Assembly: GCA_015680685.1 (NCBI GenBank)
Contig: MNCI01000577.1
Coordinates: forward strand, 174,829 to 238,828
DNA: 64,000 nt
Direction of reading: 5' to 3'
DNA from: Gnetum montanum
Taxonomy: Eukaryota; Streptophyta; Gnetopsida; Gnetales; Gnetaceae
Under the pieces are notes generated by a model. It did no database searches. It worked only from the letters and a program-made list of their open reading frames with translations, and had not been told where the DNA came from. How positions within the stretch are numbered: position 1 is the stretch's first letter; each line of letters begins with the position of its first letter. Position numbers and translations under genes: made by a program. Positions 19,937 through 31,534 of the stretch are shown here, in pieces.

Positions 19937-21531
19937 CCAACCCATAAAAAGCCCAAAAAAATGAATTTAAAACACCAAATTAGGATGGTTGAAGAGTGTA
20001 AGAGGCTAGGAATGTGATCAAAGACATGAGGAAGGTAACTTGGGCTAGAAAAAGAGTCAAAGGTAGGAGAACATGGTGAGAAAGAACTCCAAGAAGAGGA
20101 AATCGAGTGAAGGGACCCTGAAAACAATCAACCATGAAATCAAAAGAATGAGACACTTAACAAGCAGGACTAAGAATATGGAGGTGGGTCCTCCCCATAG
20201 CAGGAAATATCCTTAGTAGTCCCTACATATCCTCAAAACCAGGGTCCATGGACCCTGGGGTCAATAAATGGTGCTCGCAAGTTAATACTCCAAACCAAGA
20301 GATCCTGCCAAGGCATTAGGAGTACATGGAAATCATGATGAACTTTCAAAACATAACATGGGCAGTGAGATGAGTTTGGAAGAGAAATGGATGAGAGAGA
20401 GATGAGATGAGTGGAATTCCAATCATTGGTCACATGAAACCCCATGTAAATTTGTGGTTACATGACCCTGTAGGACCATTCCTGAGTTTATACCCAAAAC
20501 CATCCACTTACAGTGACCTCGCAGCAACAGGTGAAGCCTCATCCATCCACCAAGGATCAAGGTGCACCCACAGGAAACCACCACTCCAATAAGTGTGAAA
20601 TAAAGGAAGTGAAATGGGACTAGGTTAGAGGGGATGAAGTGAGTCCCATAACTCATTTTAGTGGCACATGAGAGGCAGTCTAAGGGGTGTGCTTTGAATT
20701 CCCATAGATTTACGATTGTATTTTGTTCATTTTCTTGTAAGGTTGTGGGAACCACACCATGCAAAGACCCATGCTTATTTGCATGCATTTGACCAAAGGG
20801 TGTGCTTTAAATCCTCATGTTTTATTTTTATTTTTTGAATTTTTGAATTCTTTTGGTGAGGACGACACCATGCAAGGTCAAATTGCCCAAGAGCTTCCTT
20901 GGAGAGAAGAACATGGAGTGGTAGGAAATCCATAAGGACACACCAACAACCCAGGGAATAGGAGAGAGAGAAGAATGTTGTATTCCCCTTGAAGTCACAC
21001 CTAATTCAAACCATTGGATCATCCCCGAGTCTAGGAACTACACAAGTCACACATTAATTATAATGTTTTTAAGTGAAGGGGTTGCATGTTTCCAATAGAA
21101 GGAAAACCATGGAGTGGGTGAATGGGTGGATGATGTGGACTCACTACCAATTTTATAAGCTAAAAATAGATGTAATCTCCAAGGACAACCATGCAAGGGT
21201 GGGAGCTAGATAACTAGATGGACTATTGTACATGACCAATCGCAACGAAAACCATCCGTGCCAGACACCTGATGACAATAAGATAATGTATTAGCAATCA
21301 CGTGAAAATGAAACACACACATACTTATAGATAAAAAACAATAAAGAAATGGAAAAATAACTAAAGAAATGAAAAATTAGCAAGAATTGGCAAACATATG
21401 AACAATTTTGAAAAAAAAAGTGTAAAAAAGAAACTCCAAAAATAGCGAGGGGCATAGTGGAATGGATTAGCATGGGCAACAGTCTCCCCCATGACTGGGT
21501 GAAAGGAGGAGATGTGAAATATGTAGCGAGG

Positions 21532-24500
21532 CTATTCTAGTGATGATGAAGTGGTAGCATTGGTTAAGTGGAGTTCACGAAAAGGTTTTAGTTGTTTCTG
21601 GTTGACCAACTGTGTTTTTGTGGGATCCTTAGGTTTGTGGATAAGCAAGGCCCCAAATGGGAAGGTTTCGAAGATAATGTAAGGTCCCTCCCATAGTGTT
21701 TGAAACTTGGTTGGTTGAGATACATATGAGGGGTTCCAATAAAACACCTTGTCTACATGTCTAAATGTGACCTTTCGAATCCTAAGATCATGTCATTTTT
21801 TTTGTAGGCCTTGTGGATCTCATTGTGGATAGGGCCACTAATTGATTCTCATCTAGCACACTTAAGTTGATAAGTCATTCATGTTGTGCTAGTAGTAGGT
21901 CAAGGCCTAAGTCATTGGTTGTGGATAGTGTCTAGAGTTCTTCCTAGATTGGAATTTTTGGTAACTTTTCTTACACTAACTCATAGGGAGAGTACCCTAC
22001 AGGAATTTTCCAAGTGGAGCGATAGGCCCAAAGGGCATCGTTGAGTTTGGTACTCCAATCCCTCCTATATTTGCTGATGGTTTAGGTAAGGATCTTGGTG
22101 ATCTCCCTATTGGTGACTTTGGCCTGCCCATTGGCTTGGGGGTGATAGAGTGTTGTAAATTTGTGGGTGACCCCCAAGTGTTGCATGAGTTTTCAAAATG
22201 TGGCAGCTATGAAATGAGTGCCATTATCAGAGATGAGTGCACTTGGCACTCCAAACCTATTGATGATTTGTTCTTGGAAAAATCGTGTGGAGGTGTTTGA
22301 AGAATAGTCAACGATAGCTACCACCTCCACCGACTTGGTACAATAGTCCATAGCTATGATGATGTATCCCTTTTCATTGGATAGGGGTTGATGGGCCCCA
22401 TGAAGTCGATGCCCTAAATGTCGAAGGTCTCCAGTGGTTGGATCGCAAGAGTAGGTGAACCATTCTGCATCCCTAAAGATTATGGGCTAGTAATATCTTG
22501 CAAGTAGGATCTTCATGATTGTGCAGCATCTAGCATAGTGGCCCCCACAAGGGCCCTCATGAGCATCTTGGAGGATGCGCAGTGTATCGTCATCAGGGAC
22601 ACACCATCGAACCAGGACATCTGTGCATACCTTGTAAAGGTGACAATTGATTTCCATGAAACACTTGGCCTTATGAAGAAACTGTTGTTTCTACCAAAGG
22701 TTCCACTCCTTTGGAAACTCTTGAGTGGTGAGGTAGGTAAGGATGTGGTTGAACCAAGGTGATTCCTTCGGTATCTACAGATCAACTGCACCCACAAAGA
22801 GGAGTTCATCTAGAAATTGGTCAGAGTGGGGCTTCTCCTCTTCTGCATCATCCCATCGCAACTGAGACAAGTGGTCAACAACCACATTCTTGGTCCCCTT
22901 CTTGTCTACCATGGTGAGATCAAACTCCTAAAGAATCACCAACCACCAGATTATGCAGGGGCTCATCATTGGTTTTTTCATCAGGAATCGAATAGCACTA
23001 TGGTCAATATGCACAAACACATTCTATACAAGAACATAGTGTCAGAATTTTTTCAAGGAAAACAACACAACCATCAAATCCTTTTCGGTGGTGGTGTACT
23101 TCAGCTGAGAACCCATGATGCTACTTCTTGCACAGTGGATATAGTATGGATGTTTTTGATCATCACACTATGTAAGCATGGCATCCAAGGCATAATTAGA
23201 TGCATCTGTCATGATGTGGAAGGGCTTGGACCAATCAGGTGCCAGTAGAACTAGAGTTTCTATGAGTTTTTGTTTAAGCAATTAGAATGCCAATTCACAT
23301 TTATTGGTCCATATGAATAGAGCATCTTTCTTTGTAAGTTCACATTCGAGAAGTTTTCAATGAAGCATCGGTAGTAACCAGTGTGGCCAAGGAATGACTG
23401 AGCATCTTTTACGGTGCTTGGTTGTCAAGCGATTCCTTGGATGAACTTGATCTTTTCAGGATCCATGCTAATCCCTATCTGTGAGATGTGATGCCCCAGC
23501 ACAATGCCTTCTTGGACCATTAAATGGATTTTCTGCCAATTGAGCTGTAGATTAGTGTCTACACACATTTTTATAACTTGCTCAAGATGGTTCAAGGCTT
23601 GCTCAAACATGGTCCCATAGGTAGAGAAGTCATCCATGAATACTTCTACTGCATTGCCAATTTTTTGCTGGAAGATGTTGAGGACAAGGTGTTGGAATGT
23701 GGTAGGTGCATTGCATAGGCGAAAAGGCATCTTCTTGTATGCGAAAGTCCCCCATGGACTTGTGAAACTTATTTTTGCCTAGTCCTATGGTGCTTTTTGG
23801 ATTTGGTTATAGCCACTATAACCATCCAAAAAACTATAATAGTGGTGCCCTGCAATGGTGTCCAACACTTGGTCCACAAATGGGAGCAGGAAGTGATCCT
23901 TGAAGGTAGCCATGTTGAGCAATCAGAAATCAATACAGACCCTCCATTTGCCATATTTCTTTGGCACAATAATGAGTGGGCTAACCCATTCACTATCGAC
24001 AATAAAATAGATGAGCCCCACCTTTAGCAATTATTCAATTTCATCTTTGATGACCTACTTCAGTTTGGGGTTCAATCATCTCTGTGGCTATCATCGTGGC
24101 TTCATTGAGGGGTCAATATAGATCTGATGTTGATAGACCCTAGGATCAACTCCAGTTAACTCAAGATATGACCATACAAACACAACATTCCATTTTTTCA
24201 TCACCTTTAGTGACTTTTTATTTTGTTCAGGAACAAGGGTGGCATTGATAATTACTCACTTTTGACTTTGCAAACATGCATATTCTAAGTAAGTTGGTAA
24301 AAAATTGAGCTCCAAGGGCTCTTGTTTAAAGCTTTTAGGGATTTTTAGCTTCCCCTAATCATCATGGTCATCAACAGTGGAGACCTGTTGATGAACCTCT
24401 TCTATTTCATCCATTCTTTCTACATAGGCTCGTACAAGCTCCTCAGATGGTTTCATGCATAATGTGCTACTAGCAGGATCAACTGTCAGCCACTGGGTGT

Positions 24501-25104
24501 CCTCTTGATTGGTGGCTACTGTGTACAGGCACTGTTGGACTAGTGATTCCTTGGTACACCGACTACATCCTTTAATGGATATCCGCTTAGCGGATCATAA
24601 TTACTACACATAGTTGCACCCTGAGTCACTATACGCAATGCATGGAACACACTTCTTCTCGATCTTTCCAAAAGGATTTTCCTTAGAAATTTCAAGGGAA
24701 AGATCTCAGAGTCTTACTCATGCATTCACCATGCTCATCCATGCTCTTCCTATTATGATTGGGAAGTTCCCCTTGGAATTCTCCACATGGATAACAAGGA
24801 AATCAATAGGATAAGACCACCTACAAATGGTGGTCACAATGTCCTCCACCAATCCCAAAGGGATGATTATGGATTGGTCTACTAGCTTGAGCTAAATGTT
24901 GCTCTTCTTAAGTGGGGGCAGGTTCCAGTTCTTGTATATGTCATGAGAGATCAAATTAACTCTTGACCCTAAGTCGAGAAGAGATTTACATGGATCATTC
25001 CTTGCCACCTGAAGATAGATGAGTGGGCTTCCTGGATTAGTCAATTTCTGGGATAGATGCCCTACCTTTATCCAGTTGATCACAGCATGTGTAAGCATGA
25101 CCAT
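21532..25104 (-). pseudogene. pol: pol of element B (protease, RT, RNase H, integrase)
   Basis: Minus strand. Protease: SLLDLGSRVNLIS with the catalytic Asp codon at 24973-24975. RT: FLDGYSGYNQI, MPFRLCNAPTTFQ and VFMDDFS with the catalytic Asp pair at 23629-23634. RNase H starts at TDASNYALDAML (about 23214). Integrase: zinc-finger remnant HEGPCGGHYA near 22560, core IDFMGPI (first Asp about 22407), ISDNGTHF (second Asp), and NGQAKVTNREI, where the DD35E glutamate is replaced by Lys (22118-22120). The C-terminus (21747-21532) reads PTKFQTLWEGPYIIF and ends at a stop. There are multiple stops and frame changes. Length and order fit Athila-type pol fused after gag. The product would copy the RNA and insert the DNA in the nucleus. 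Confidence 0.88.
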
Positions 25105-27331
25105 TTGGACATTGGAGGGTGGTTAGCTTCTCGAGTGGTGGAACAGTGGAGGTTCTTGGAGGTTCAGAGGCACTGGCCATAGGTGTATATGAGGGTATGT
25201 TCAGATTATTGGGCCAAAAAAAGGACGTTTTCATGGTTTGGGAGTCCACTCGATTGTAGGTGGATAGCCCTCGTAGCATTTTTTTGTTGTGGCTATGGCA
25301 ATATCTCTCCTTGCATAGGTGGAGTAGGTGGTAGCTAAGTGGAATATTATGGAGAAGGAATGGTAGGAGAAGGTGATGGAGGATAGAATATATGTGGGCT
25401 TTCCCCCTGGGTGATGGAGATTGAGGTTAGAGATATTTTGGGGGGTGGTAATAACTTTGAAAGGCCACATGACTGGAAGAGTCTTGTTGAGAGACTAGTT
25501 GCTAAATGTAGTACCCATAGGGATCTAGCTATTTGTAAGGGTACTACTACTTTGGAGGTGGCATCCCTCATGCTTTTTGGTTCTACCACTACTGGAAGTA
25601 TTCATAAGGTTACGTTGGTGCTCCACTTGGATAGTATCCTTGCTGCTGGTGGAACTACCTTCGGTTGCCTTGTGGGTAAGGAAACCTTCGGGGTGTTTGC
25701 CTCTTTACCAAGAAAGGATTCAATGAGTACACCCCAAACTCTTGAAGATGTGACACCACAAGACAACATCCCTTAGGATGTTCATATTGGCATATTCCAC
25801 ATTCATCATCCTCCTCGGTGCCAGATTCTGCAACCTTCTCTGCTACAACAACTTTTCCGTTACCTTTATGTTGGGCACATTTAGCTTCCTTCTTCCTATG
25901 TCGATCACAATCATTACCTTGTTCCTTGGACTCTTCTACTATTTTTAGCATACTTTGGAATTTTTCATCCAAAGAGTCCCACATCTTATCAACCTTTGCC
26001 AGTATTTCAGTTGCAAACTTTTGTAAAGGCAAGGTCTTTCGGTTCACCACTGCTTCCAGTGGTGATTCTTCCTCCTCATCACAAAATTGGACCTCCCTCT
26101 TTCTGATGGAGGGATCCAAATTAAATTCTTTTACGCTCTCCTTATTTCTAAGTTCCCCTTCCTCCTTGGTCATCTACTCAATGAGGCATTGCAATTGATG
26201 GGCCCTTAGTTCCGATAGTCATCCCTAGGTGTACATGCCAAGGGTCTTTTGCATTTCAAAGCAGAGCCCATCAATGATGTGGTGAAGATGTGATTGATTT
26301 CAGTTCCAATGACTGGTACCAATTTTCTACTTTCTTGATGAGTATGTACGGGAATAGCTTCAGCTTCGACCAATCATTATCAATGTTCTGCAAGGTGAAG
26401 GTGTTATGGAATGCCTGAAGGTGAGTTTGTGAATCATAGTTGTATCCTACTTCAAATTTTGGGATGTTGTTCATATCAACGCACTTGATCTGTACTACCT
26501 TGATGATTTGGAGCATGCTCTGAGTAGCCAACAATGGCTCATTTGAGTCATAGCCTTGTTGAGGACCATGATGTATGTGATGATTTTGGCTACCCCTCCT
26601 TTCATGATGGCAAGCACCGCGCCATTGGTTGCACATTTCCTTACATTGTCCCTTTAAGTTTTGACCACTATCCTTTTTCTCCTTTCTACCCCTATTAGGA
26701 TCAAAGCTAGAACTGGATGAAGGTATAGGAGAGAGAGACAATGGAGAAGAGGGAGAAGAGTCACCACCATTCTAGTGTCGATCTCCCCCTCTACCCTAAT
26801 GACGGCCTCAATCATCCTGCCCATCCTTGCTACGTGACCCACCATCCCCTTAAGGATCTTAGTCACTTGGAGGCTTGTTCTAGATGATGGTCTGAAGGAT
26901 CTGCTGTACCAAAGGAAGTTCAACCAAATGGGAATCATGAAAGATGGGTTCCCCATTGTCCTGCAGCCCTGGCAAGAATAAGGGGTTAATGAATTGTTAC
27001 CCCTTTAGGTGTTCATATCTTTTTGCCTACTGCTGGTTTCATGCTCGTTGAGCCTCAGTGGGACAATAATCCCGATAGTCATTTTCCTCCATGACATACT
27101 CCACTCCATGATCCTAGATGCCTAGTCTGGCAAGATTCTGAAATAGCATTCTAGGGGTCGATCAGTCAAGCAATAGTATGATTTTTTCCTCCATGTCCCA
27201 CCATCACAGATGCTCATCCTGATGTAGGTGAATGTGAAGTCAGGTACATATTCATCGAGATGCTTGTATACCACCTGACATTCTTGTGGCACCGGTGTGT
27301 TGGATACATCTTGCTAGTGAGAAGAAGTCAT
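25105..27331 (-). pseudogene. gag: gag of element B
   Basis: The likely start is 27331 (MTSSH), 147 bases inside the primer site. Order on the minus strand: YVPDFTFTYIRMSICDGGTW (27260), a frame-broken linker rich in S, D, R and G (26770-26640), and the gag core IPKFEVGYNYDSQTHLQAFH..KLKLFPYILIKKVENWYQSL (26480-26300). A conserved charged block follows (25655-26173: REVQFCDEEEESPLEAV, KMWDSLDEKFQSMLKIVEES), then a Cys-containing CGICQYEHPKGCCLVVS (about 25765-25815). A P/S-rich region leads to the protease. Element D has the core, and C and D have the charged block, in the same order. The plus-strand frames at 25411-25776 and 25818-26198 are antisense shadows. Confidence 0.8.
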
Positions 27332-27477
27332 ATTGGATGTTAGATGATCCATTTAATCAGTGTACCTTATGTTTACTTTAATCTGCCTAGTGTGCGTACA
27401 TGTTACTATCCTAGGTCCATTCCAATGATGTGTATGATAATTTTACTAAGGTTAGATGATACATGTAAGACTAATAG

Positions 27478-27495
27478 TCCCCGGCAATGGTGCCA
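27478..27495 (-). other. Primer-binding site, tRNA-Asp type (element B)
   Basis: One base inside the 5' LTR the minus strand reads TGGCACCATTGCCGGGGA. This differs by two transitions from the TGGCGCC..CCGGGGA site complementary to the tRNA-Asp 3' end that Athila/Tat elements commonly use. Related sites are at 28624-28641 (D) and 51951-51968 (C). Confidence 0.85.
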
Positions 27496-27496
27496 A

Positions 27497-28410
27497 TGAT
27501 GAGTGGCTAGGTACCCCTATGCCCAACCATATGAATCACGGGCATTCACACGTGACTCTGTCAAATTCCATAGATTGTAAGCACTTAACATACACCAGAC
27601 CCTAACCAGCAAAACCATGGGTTAGAACGGTTGTCATCTTCCCAATCTCACTTGTGATGTTCTAGTGGCGATTGTTAAGTGAGGTTGAGGCAACTGATTT
27701 TTATAGCTTTTTACTTTATCTTTTGGCATCTAATTAAGGTATGGAAAGTAAGGAATGAGAGATTATCTAATCTATCATTATCCTAATCTGTATTCTAACT
27801 ATTCCTAGCATAAGCATCCTATCCCATCTTTTAGGCACATTCTGAGCATCCCCTAACCACTACTGGGTTACCATATGTTAAGTGTCACTGGGTTACCAAG
27901 TGTTGGGTTTGTGTTCAAGATGGTCATACTTATGGTTTCTATGAACTATGAATGAATGATAGCGGTTAAACTAATAATAAGAGAAACTCAAGTAATTATC
28001 AAAGCATAGAAATATTAAGCTATTAAATGCATTAAATGGCTATGTCCAAATGCTGCAAGGAATGCTTGAAAGCTCATCTTTATTTCCATTCACACCAATG
28101 GGCTTAGATACATTAGCACTCAAATAAATAGTTGGACAGCTTCTTTACACCTATTGTGGGCACTTGGAAAATATTGGAAAATATTCTAACTCTTGCAAGA
28201 ACAAACTACAAGAGCTTCGCTACAATTGACAAAAAGGTACCTCAATGAGGCGGAAGGCCCTCTTATTTATAGGCCGAAATAGGTGTTGCATAAATGGGGC
28301 CATGTCAACACATGGAAGGATGTGTCGATGGGGCCATGTTGGTAGGGCTGCATATACAGGGTCCCGTATACACGGCCTAGTAAATGCAGTGACCAATAAA
28401 CACCTCATCA
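27497..28410 (-). repeat. 5' LTR of element B
   Basis: 914 bp from TGATGAGTGG to ACCTCATCA, flanked by CTCAT on the outside. A TATA box lies at about 28261-28272 (minus CTATAAATAAGAG). The U3 motif cluster lies at 28300-28380, with GGCCATGTTGG, TGTCGATGGGGCC and related words. Most differences from the 3' LTR are transitions, as expected for methylated silent DNA. The frames at 28220-28463 are within the LTR and are not genes. Confidence 0.92.
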
Positions 28411-28415
28411 CTCAT
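28411..28415. repeat. Target site duplication CTCAT, right copy of element B
   Basis: CTCAT follows the LTR end CTCATCA directly and pairs with 15478-15482. Confidence 0.9.
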
Positions 28416-28623
28416 CTATATGAGTATATATCACTTTGCACTCCTATGGGACTAGCAATTTAACATCTTCATGCCTATGGAAAGAAGACATTTTGCAACA
28501 AATAAAATAATCAATGTAATTTTGTAATTATAAGTCTTTTGGAAGTGATGTTGATCTTGGGTTCCTCCAACAATATTAATAATGCTCACTAACCCTAGAT
28601 AAGGCACATTTCAACAAACAAAT

Positions 28624-28641
28624 TCACTAGCAATGGTGCCA
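28624..28641 (-). other. Primer-binding site and adjacent leader of element D
   Basis: The minus strand reads TGGCACCATTGCTAGTGA directly inside the D LTR, a decayed tRNA-Asp-type primer site. The leader from here to 28416 holds no gene. It is continuous with the gag at 15477 once element B is removed. Confidence 0.7.
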
Positions 28642-28642
28642 A

Positions 28643-29550
28643 TGATGAAAAGCAATGTACCCCTACATCCAACCATGCAAATCAGAAAGCATTTACTCAT
28701 GATCCAGTTGAATTTCATGGACTCTATAATTTTTAGTGCACTAGTATTCTAGGTAATGAACCTTGCCCTAAGGTCATTCGTTGTCTTCTCAATTACACTT
28801 ATGAAGTAAAAAGGTATGGTTAAGTGTAATCGAGGCATATGATTTTTATCATTTTATATTTTATGTTCTTTGGTACTTTGAAGAGAGAGAGAGATAAAGT
28901 AATTTAATGACTATTCTAAATTAACTAAGTAACTAATCTCTAACTAGTCCTAACATAAGAATCTAGTTCCACTTTTGGTACATGTCCTAAACCTATGTGT
29001 CCACTACTGGGTTACCAAGTGCTACATCACTGGACATACTAAGCAATAACACTACTGGGATTACCAAGCAAATGGGTGTTATGCTCGAAGTAGTTCTGCT
29101 TATGTAATTAATCTATCTAGCTTATCTTTCTTGATTACCTAATTAACTTAATTACTAGAAAACATTGAATAATGCATAAATGAAACATTTAAACTCTCCA
29201 AAATATTGTAAGGTTTATTAAGAAGTACATCTTTATTACTACACACACTATCGTGCTTAGGTATAATAATGCTCAAATAAAGATTTGTACACTCAATGAC
29301 TCCTATTTTGGGCACTCTAGACAAATATTCTAACTTTCAAATGAATAAACTACAAGATTTTGTCTACTGCTATCAATTTGATTCCATAAATGCAACTAAT
29401 GAGCTTGTGTTTATAGCAAAAAATGGATCCTAGGTTGATCGGGCCTCATTGACGTAGCAATGGATGCATCAATGGGACCTCATTAATAAGGCCTAGTCAA
29501 TGAGGCTGCATTGACAAGGCCTCATCAATGTAGCCAACTACAACTCATCA
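28643..29550 (-). repeat. 5' LTR of element D
   Basis: A ~908-bp LTR from TGATGAAAAG to CAACTCATCA. It shares the ACTACTGGGTTACCAAGTG blocks (29000-29080) with the other LTRs of the lineage. The minus-strand U3 (29445-29540) contains CATTGATG/GCCTCATCAATG repeats that look like TpG/CpA-decayed versions of the CpG-rich palindromes in younger LTRs. Confidence 0.85.
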
Positions 29551-29555
29551 CTAAG

Positions 29556-29870
29556 GAAATCAATCCTTCTATTTGGATCATTTATAGTGGTTGTATTAAT
29601 CATATTACTCCTTGAAATCTAGGGATGAAGGTGGATGTAATAATGCAAAATGCAATTAAGGATTTCAGTATAGGGATTATAGATGAAGAAGTGGGGATGA
29701 TAAGAATGAATTTTGAATTTGGCCAAACATTGTAACACTTGTAAGTATGATAACAGTTGGTAAAATGACCAAATTTACCATAGAAAAAGCAATTTGAGCA
29801 TGGAGGCTACTAGTTACAACCTGAAATTTTGCAAAGGTAAAATTACTTAATGCATATGTTTGATTATATA
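29556..29870 (+). pseudogene. Ty1/copia gag-protease remnant (copy A)
   Basis: The frame at 29562 reads NPSIWIIYSGCINHIT, matching the copia protease signature W-I-x-D-S-G-x-x-x-H-M-T, but with Tyr for the catalytic Asp (29583-29585). A further protease-like stretch follows (MKVDV-type, EEVGMI), then decay. The upstream gag and zinc knuckle seen in copy A' are replaced here by element D. No RT or integrase follows. Confidence 0.65.
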
Positions 29871-30434
29871 ATTTAATAATATTAAATTCACTTTAATAGG
29901 TTAATTTAATTTTATGAATTAACTAATAATATCGCATTCTTACTTTGCTTAAGTAGATACAATCTACTTATCAAAGTATTTTACTAAAGTTTTATATCCT
30001 TTTCTATTCACTACTATTAAAGCTCACATATAGATCTTTTACATAATTATTAATTAAATGTTGAAATTTAATTATCCTCAGAAGTTTTTCTTTTTTTAGT
30101 TATTATACCTTTATAAATATTTGATTATGTATATTTGATTTTTATATCATGCAGATACGATAATATAACATACTAGTCATGAAGCATTTAGAATATGAAC
30201 CCTATCCAAGCTATACCACATATAACCTATTATTATCAAATGAGAATTATAATCTAGTGTTTAATTAAAACTAAAGATAGCTTAAAATAGATTTATTAAG
30301 GAAGTACCTTAGGATGATGTCTTACTTAGAATCTAAATTTACCAATAAATTTGAAATATTCAAAAATGGAAAATTTGATCCTCTATTCATTAGAATAAGA
30401 GCTACAATGTTTATTTTAAGAAAAAATGAAATGA

Positions 30435-31156
30435 TGCAGATCCCTAATGAATACCACAATCCAATCTCTCTCAAGGTCACAAAATAGTAAATTTGGATAA
30501 GAAAAGGAAAATGAGAGCTTTATGCTTTCTCAAATGGAGAATTTAGATATGAAAGAAAGCATAAATTCCCAAGGATAGACAAGATATTCAATCAAACACT
30601 CACATACTCAAACAAACAATCATGCATACACAAGGATGATTATCAAGGTGCCTTGCCATGATTCTATCTCTCCTTCTACTCTTCTCTCAACTCCTCATAC
30701 TCTCTCTTGATAGAAATGAATGTCTAAGAGGTCTATTTATATCCTTCCCCAACANNNNNNNNNNNNNNNNNNNACCCCTTGCACCTTGTTTCTTCATCTT
30801 CTCTCTTTAAATTTAAAATTTATATCTTTAAAAATTCATAGGAAATTATCTCATATCCATTTGGGATGTTTCAGAGAAAAATGACCTGAAAGTGACTATT
30901 AACCATTGGAATGTCCTAACATCATATGAGACATCTTAGTTGGGATGTCTCAACTATGATTGGAATGTCCTGAATGTATATGGAATGTCTCACCTATATT
31001 TTGGAGGTTCCCCCTACCAAGGCAAAAAACAAATATGCTTTTTTTAAGGCCTAGAACCTCCAAACAAGTTCCCATAGCACTTGTAGCACTTGGAACCTCC
31101 TAAACTCATCAAAATAGTTCTAAAACATGCCAAAACTCCAATGAAAGATCCCATCA
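30435..31156 (-). repeat. 3' LTR of element A
   Basis: It reads TGCAGATCCC to CCCATCA on the plus strand and aligns with 34636-35337. The minus-strand TATA box GGATATAAATAGACC lies at 30731-30745. Repeated GGGATGTCT/GACATC words (30860-31000) occupy the U3 side. It contains the 19-base run of N. Confidence 0.85.
30755..30773. other. Run of 19 N (assembly gap)
   Basis: The only ambiguous bases in the window, inside the 3' LTR of element A and just upstream of its TATA box on the minus strand. In A' the matching place (about 46150) is only a few bases long, so the true gap may be small. Confidence 0.95.
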
Positions 31157-31534
31157 TTAGAGAGATATTACATTGAACTTTTTGATGTCCACATTAGCAC
31201 CCTACTCTTTTAAGAGACTCTTGATTCACACATAAGAGATATTTACACTTGGAATACCTATTTCCCCCTCACATGGACCACAAGTCAAACATAAACCAAA
31301 TCACAACACACATGGCATTGTTACTGGTCACAACATTTTATCTCTACCATCAAAACTTATTTCATAAACACATATAAACATAAAACATAATGTATTCATG
31401 ACACACATAAATACACATACATACAAAAATAGGACACACTCATTCAAGATAGATTGAGGATTACACAAGAGCTAGGTGATGTCCTCATCATCTCACCCAT
31501 CCTTAAAATATCATGCTTAATGACCTTGGACAAG

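Larger units (their letters stand above)
19424..21531 (-). other. Integrase-to-ORF3 spacer of element B
   Basis: Two kilobases without credible coding. On the minus strand it starts with an internal purine tract (21500-21481, CAGTCATGGGGGAGACT). A perfect 20-bp palindrome CCAGGGTCCATGGACCCTGG lies at 20239-20258. Then come a U3-like motif cluster with a TATA-like run (19936-19828) and a second purine tract with ten Gs (19680-19657). The open frames at 19843-20788 are not conserved in E or C. The layout resembles an LTR promoter and could drive a subgenomic ORF3 transcript. Confidence 0.6.
15483..28410 (-). mobile_element. Element B: complete Athila-like Ty3/gypsy retrotransposon, 12.9 kb
   Basis: Two 914-bp LTRs (15483-16396 and 27497-28410) with 7-bp terminal inverted repeats TGATGAG/CTCATCA are flanked by CTCAT. 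On the minus strand the order is 5' LTR, tRNA-Asp-type primer site, gag, protease, RT, RNase H, integrase, a 2.1-kb spacer, a long ORF3, polypurine tract and 3' LTR. Domain order is Ty3/gypsy; the RT wording (VFMDDFS, EGIVLGHHIS), primer site and ORF3 position point to the Athila group. The LTRs differ by about 7% over the first 200 bases by eye. Stops and frameshifts in every ORF make it defective. Confidence 0.92.
13387..29550 (-). mobile_element. Element D: minus-strand Athila-like element interrupted by element B
   Basis: The 5' LTR is 28643-29550, followed on the minus strand by a tRNA-Asp-type primer site (28624-28641) and a leader (28416-28623). After the nested element B, gag continues at 13387-15477. 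Sequence on the two sides of B joins at the target duplication CTCAT. The pol, ORF3 and 3' LTR of D are missing beyond 13387. The right flank CTAAG (29551-29555) matches the uninterrupted sequence in A' (CTAAG, 44951-44955), so D entered copy A at that site. Confidence 0.75.

Noticed and set aside
25411-26198. Plus-strand frames of 121 and 126 codons
   Set aside because: They are antisense to well-supported gag of element B on the minus strand.
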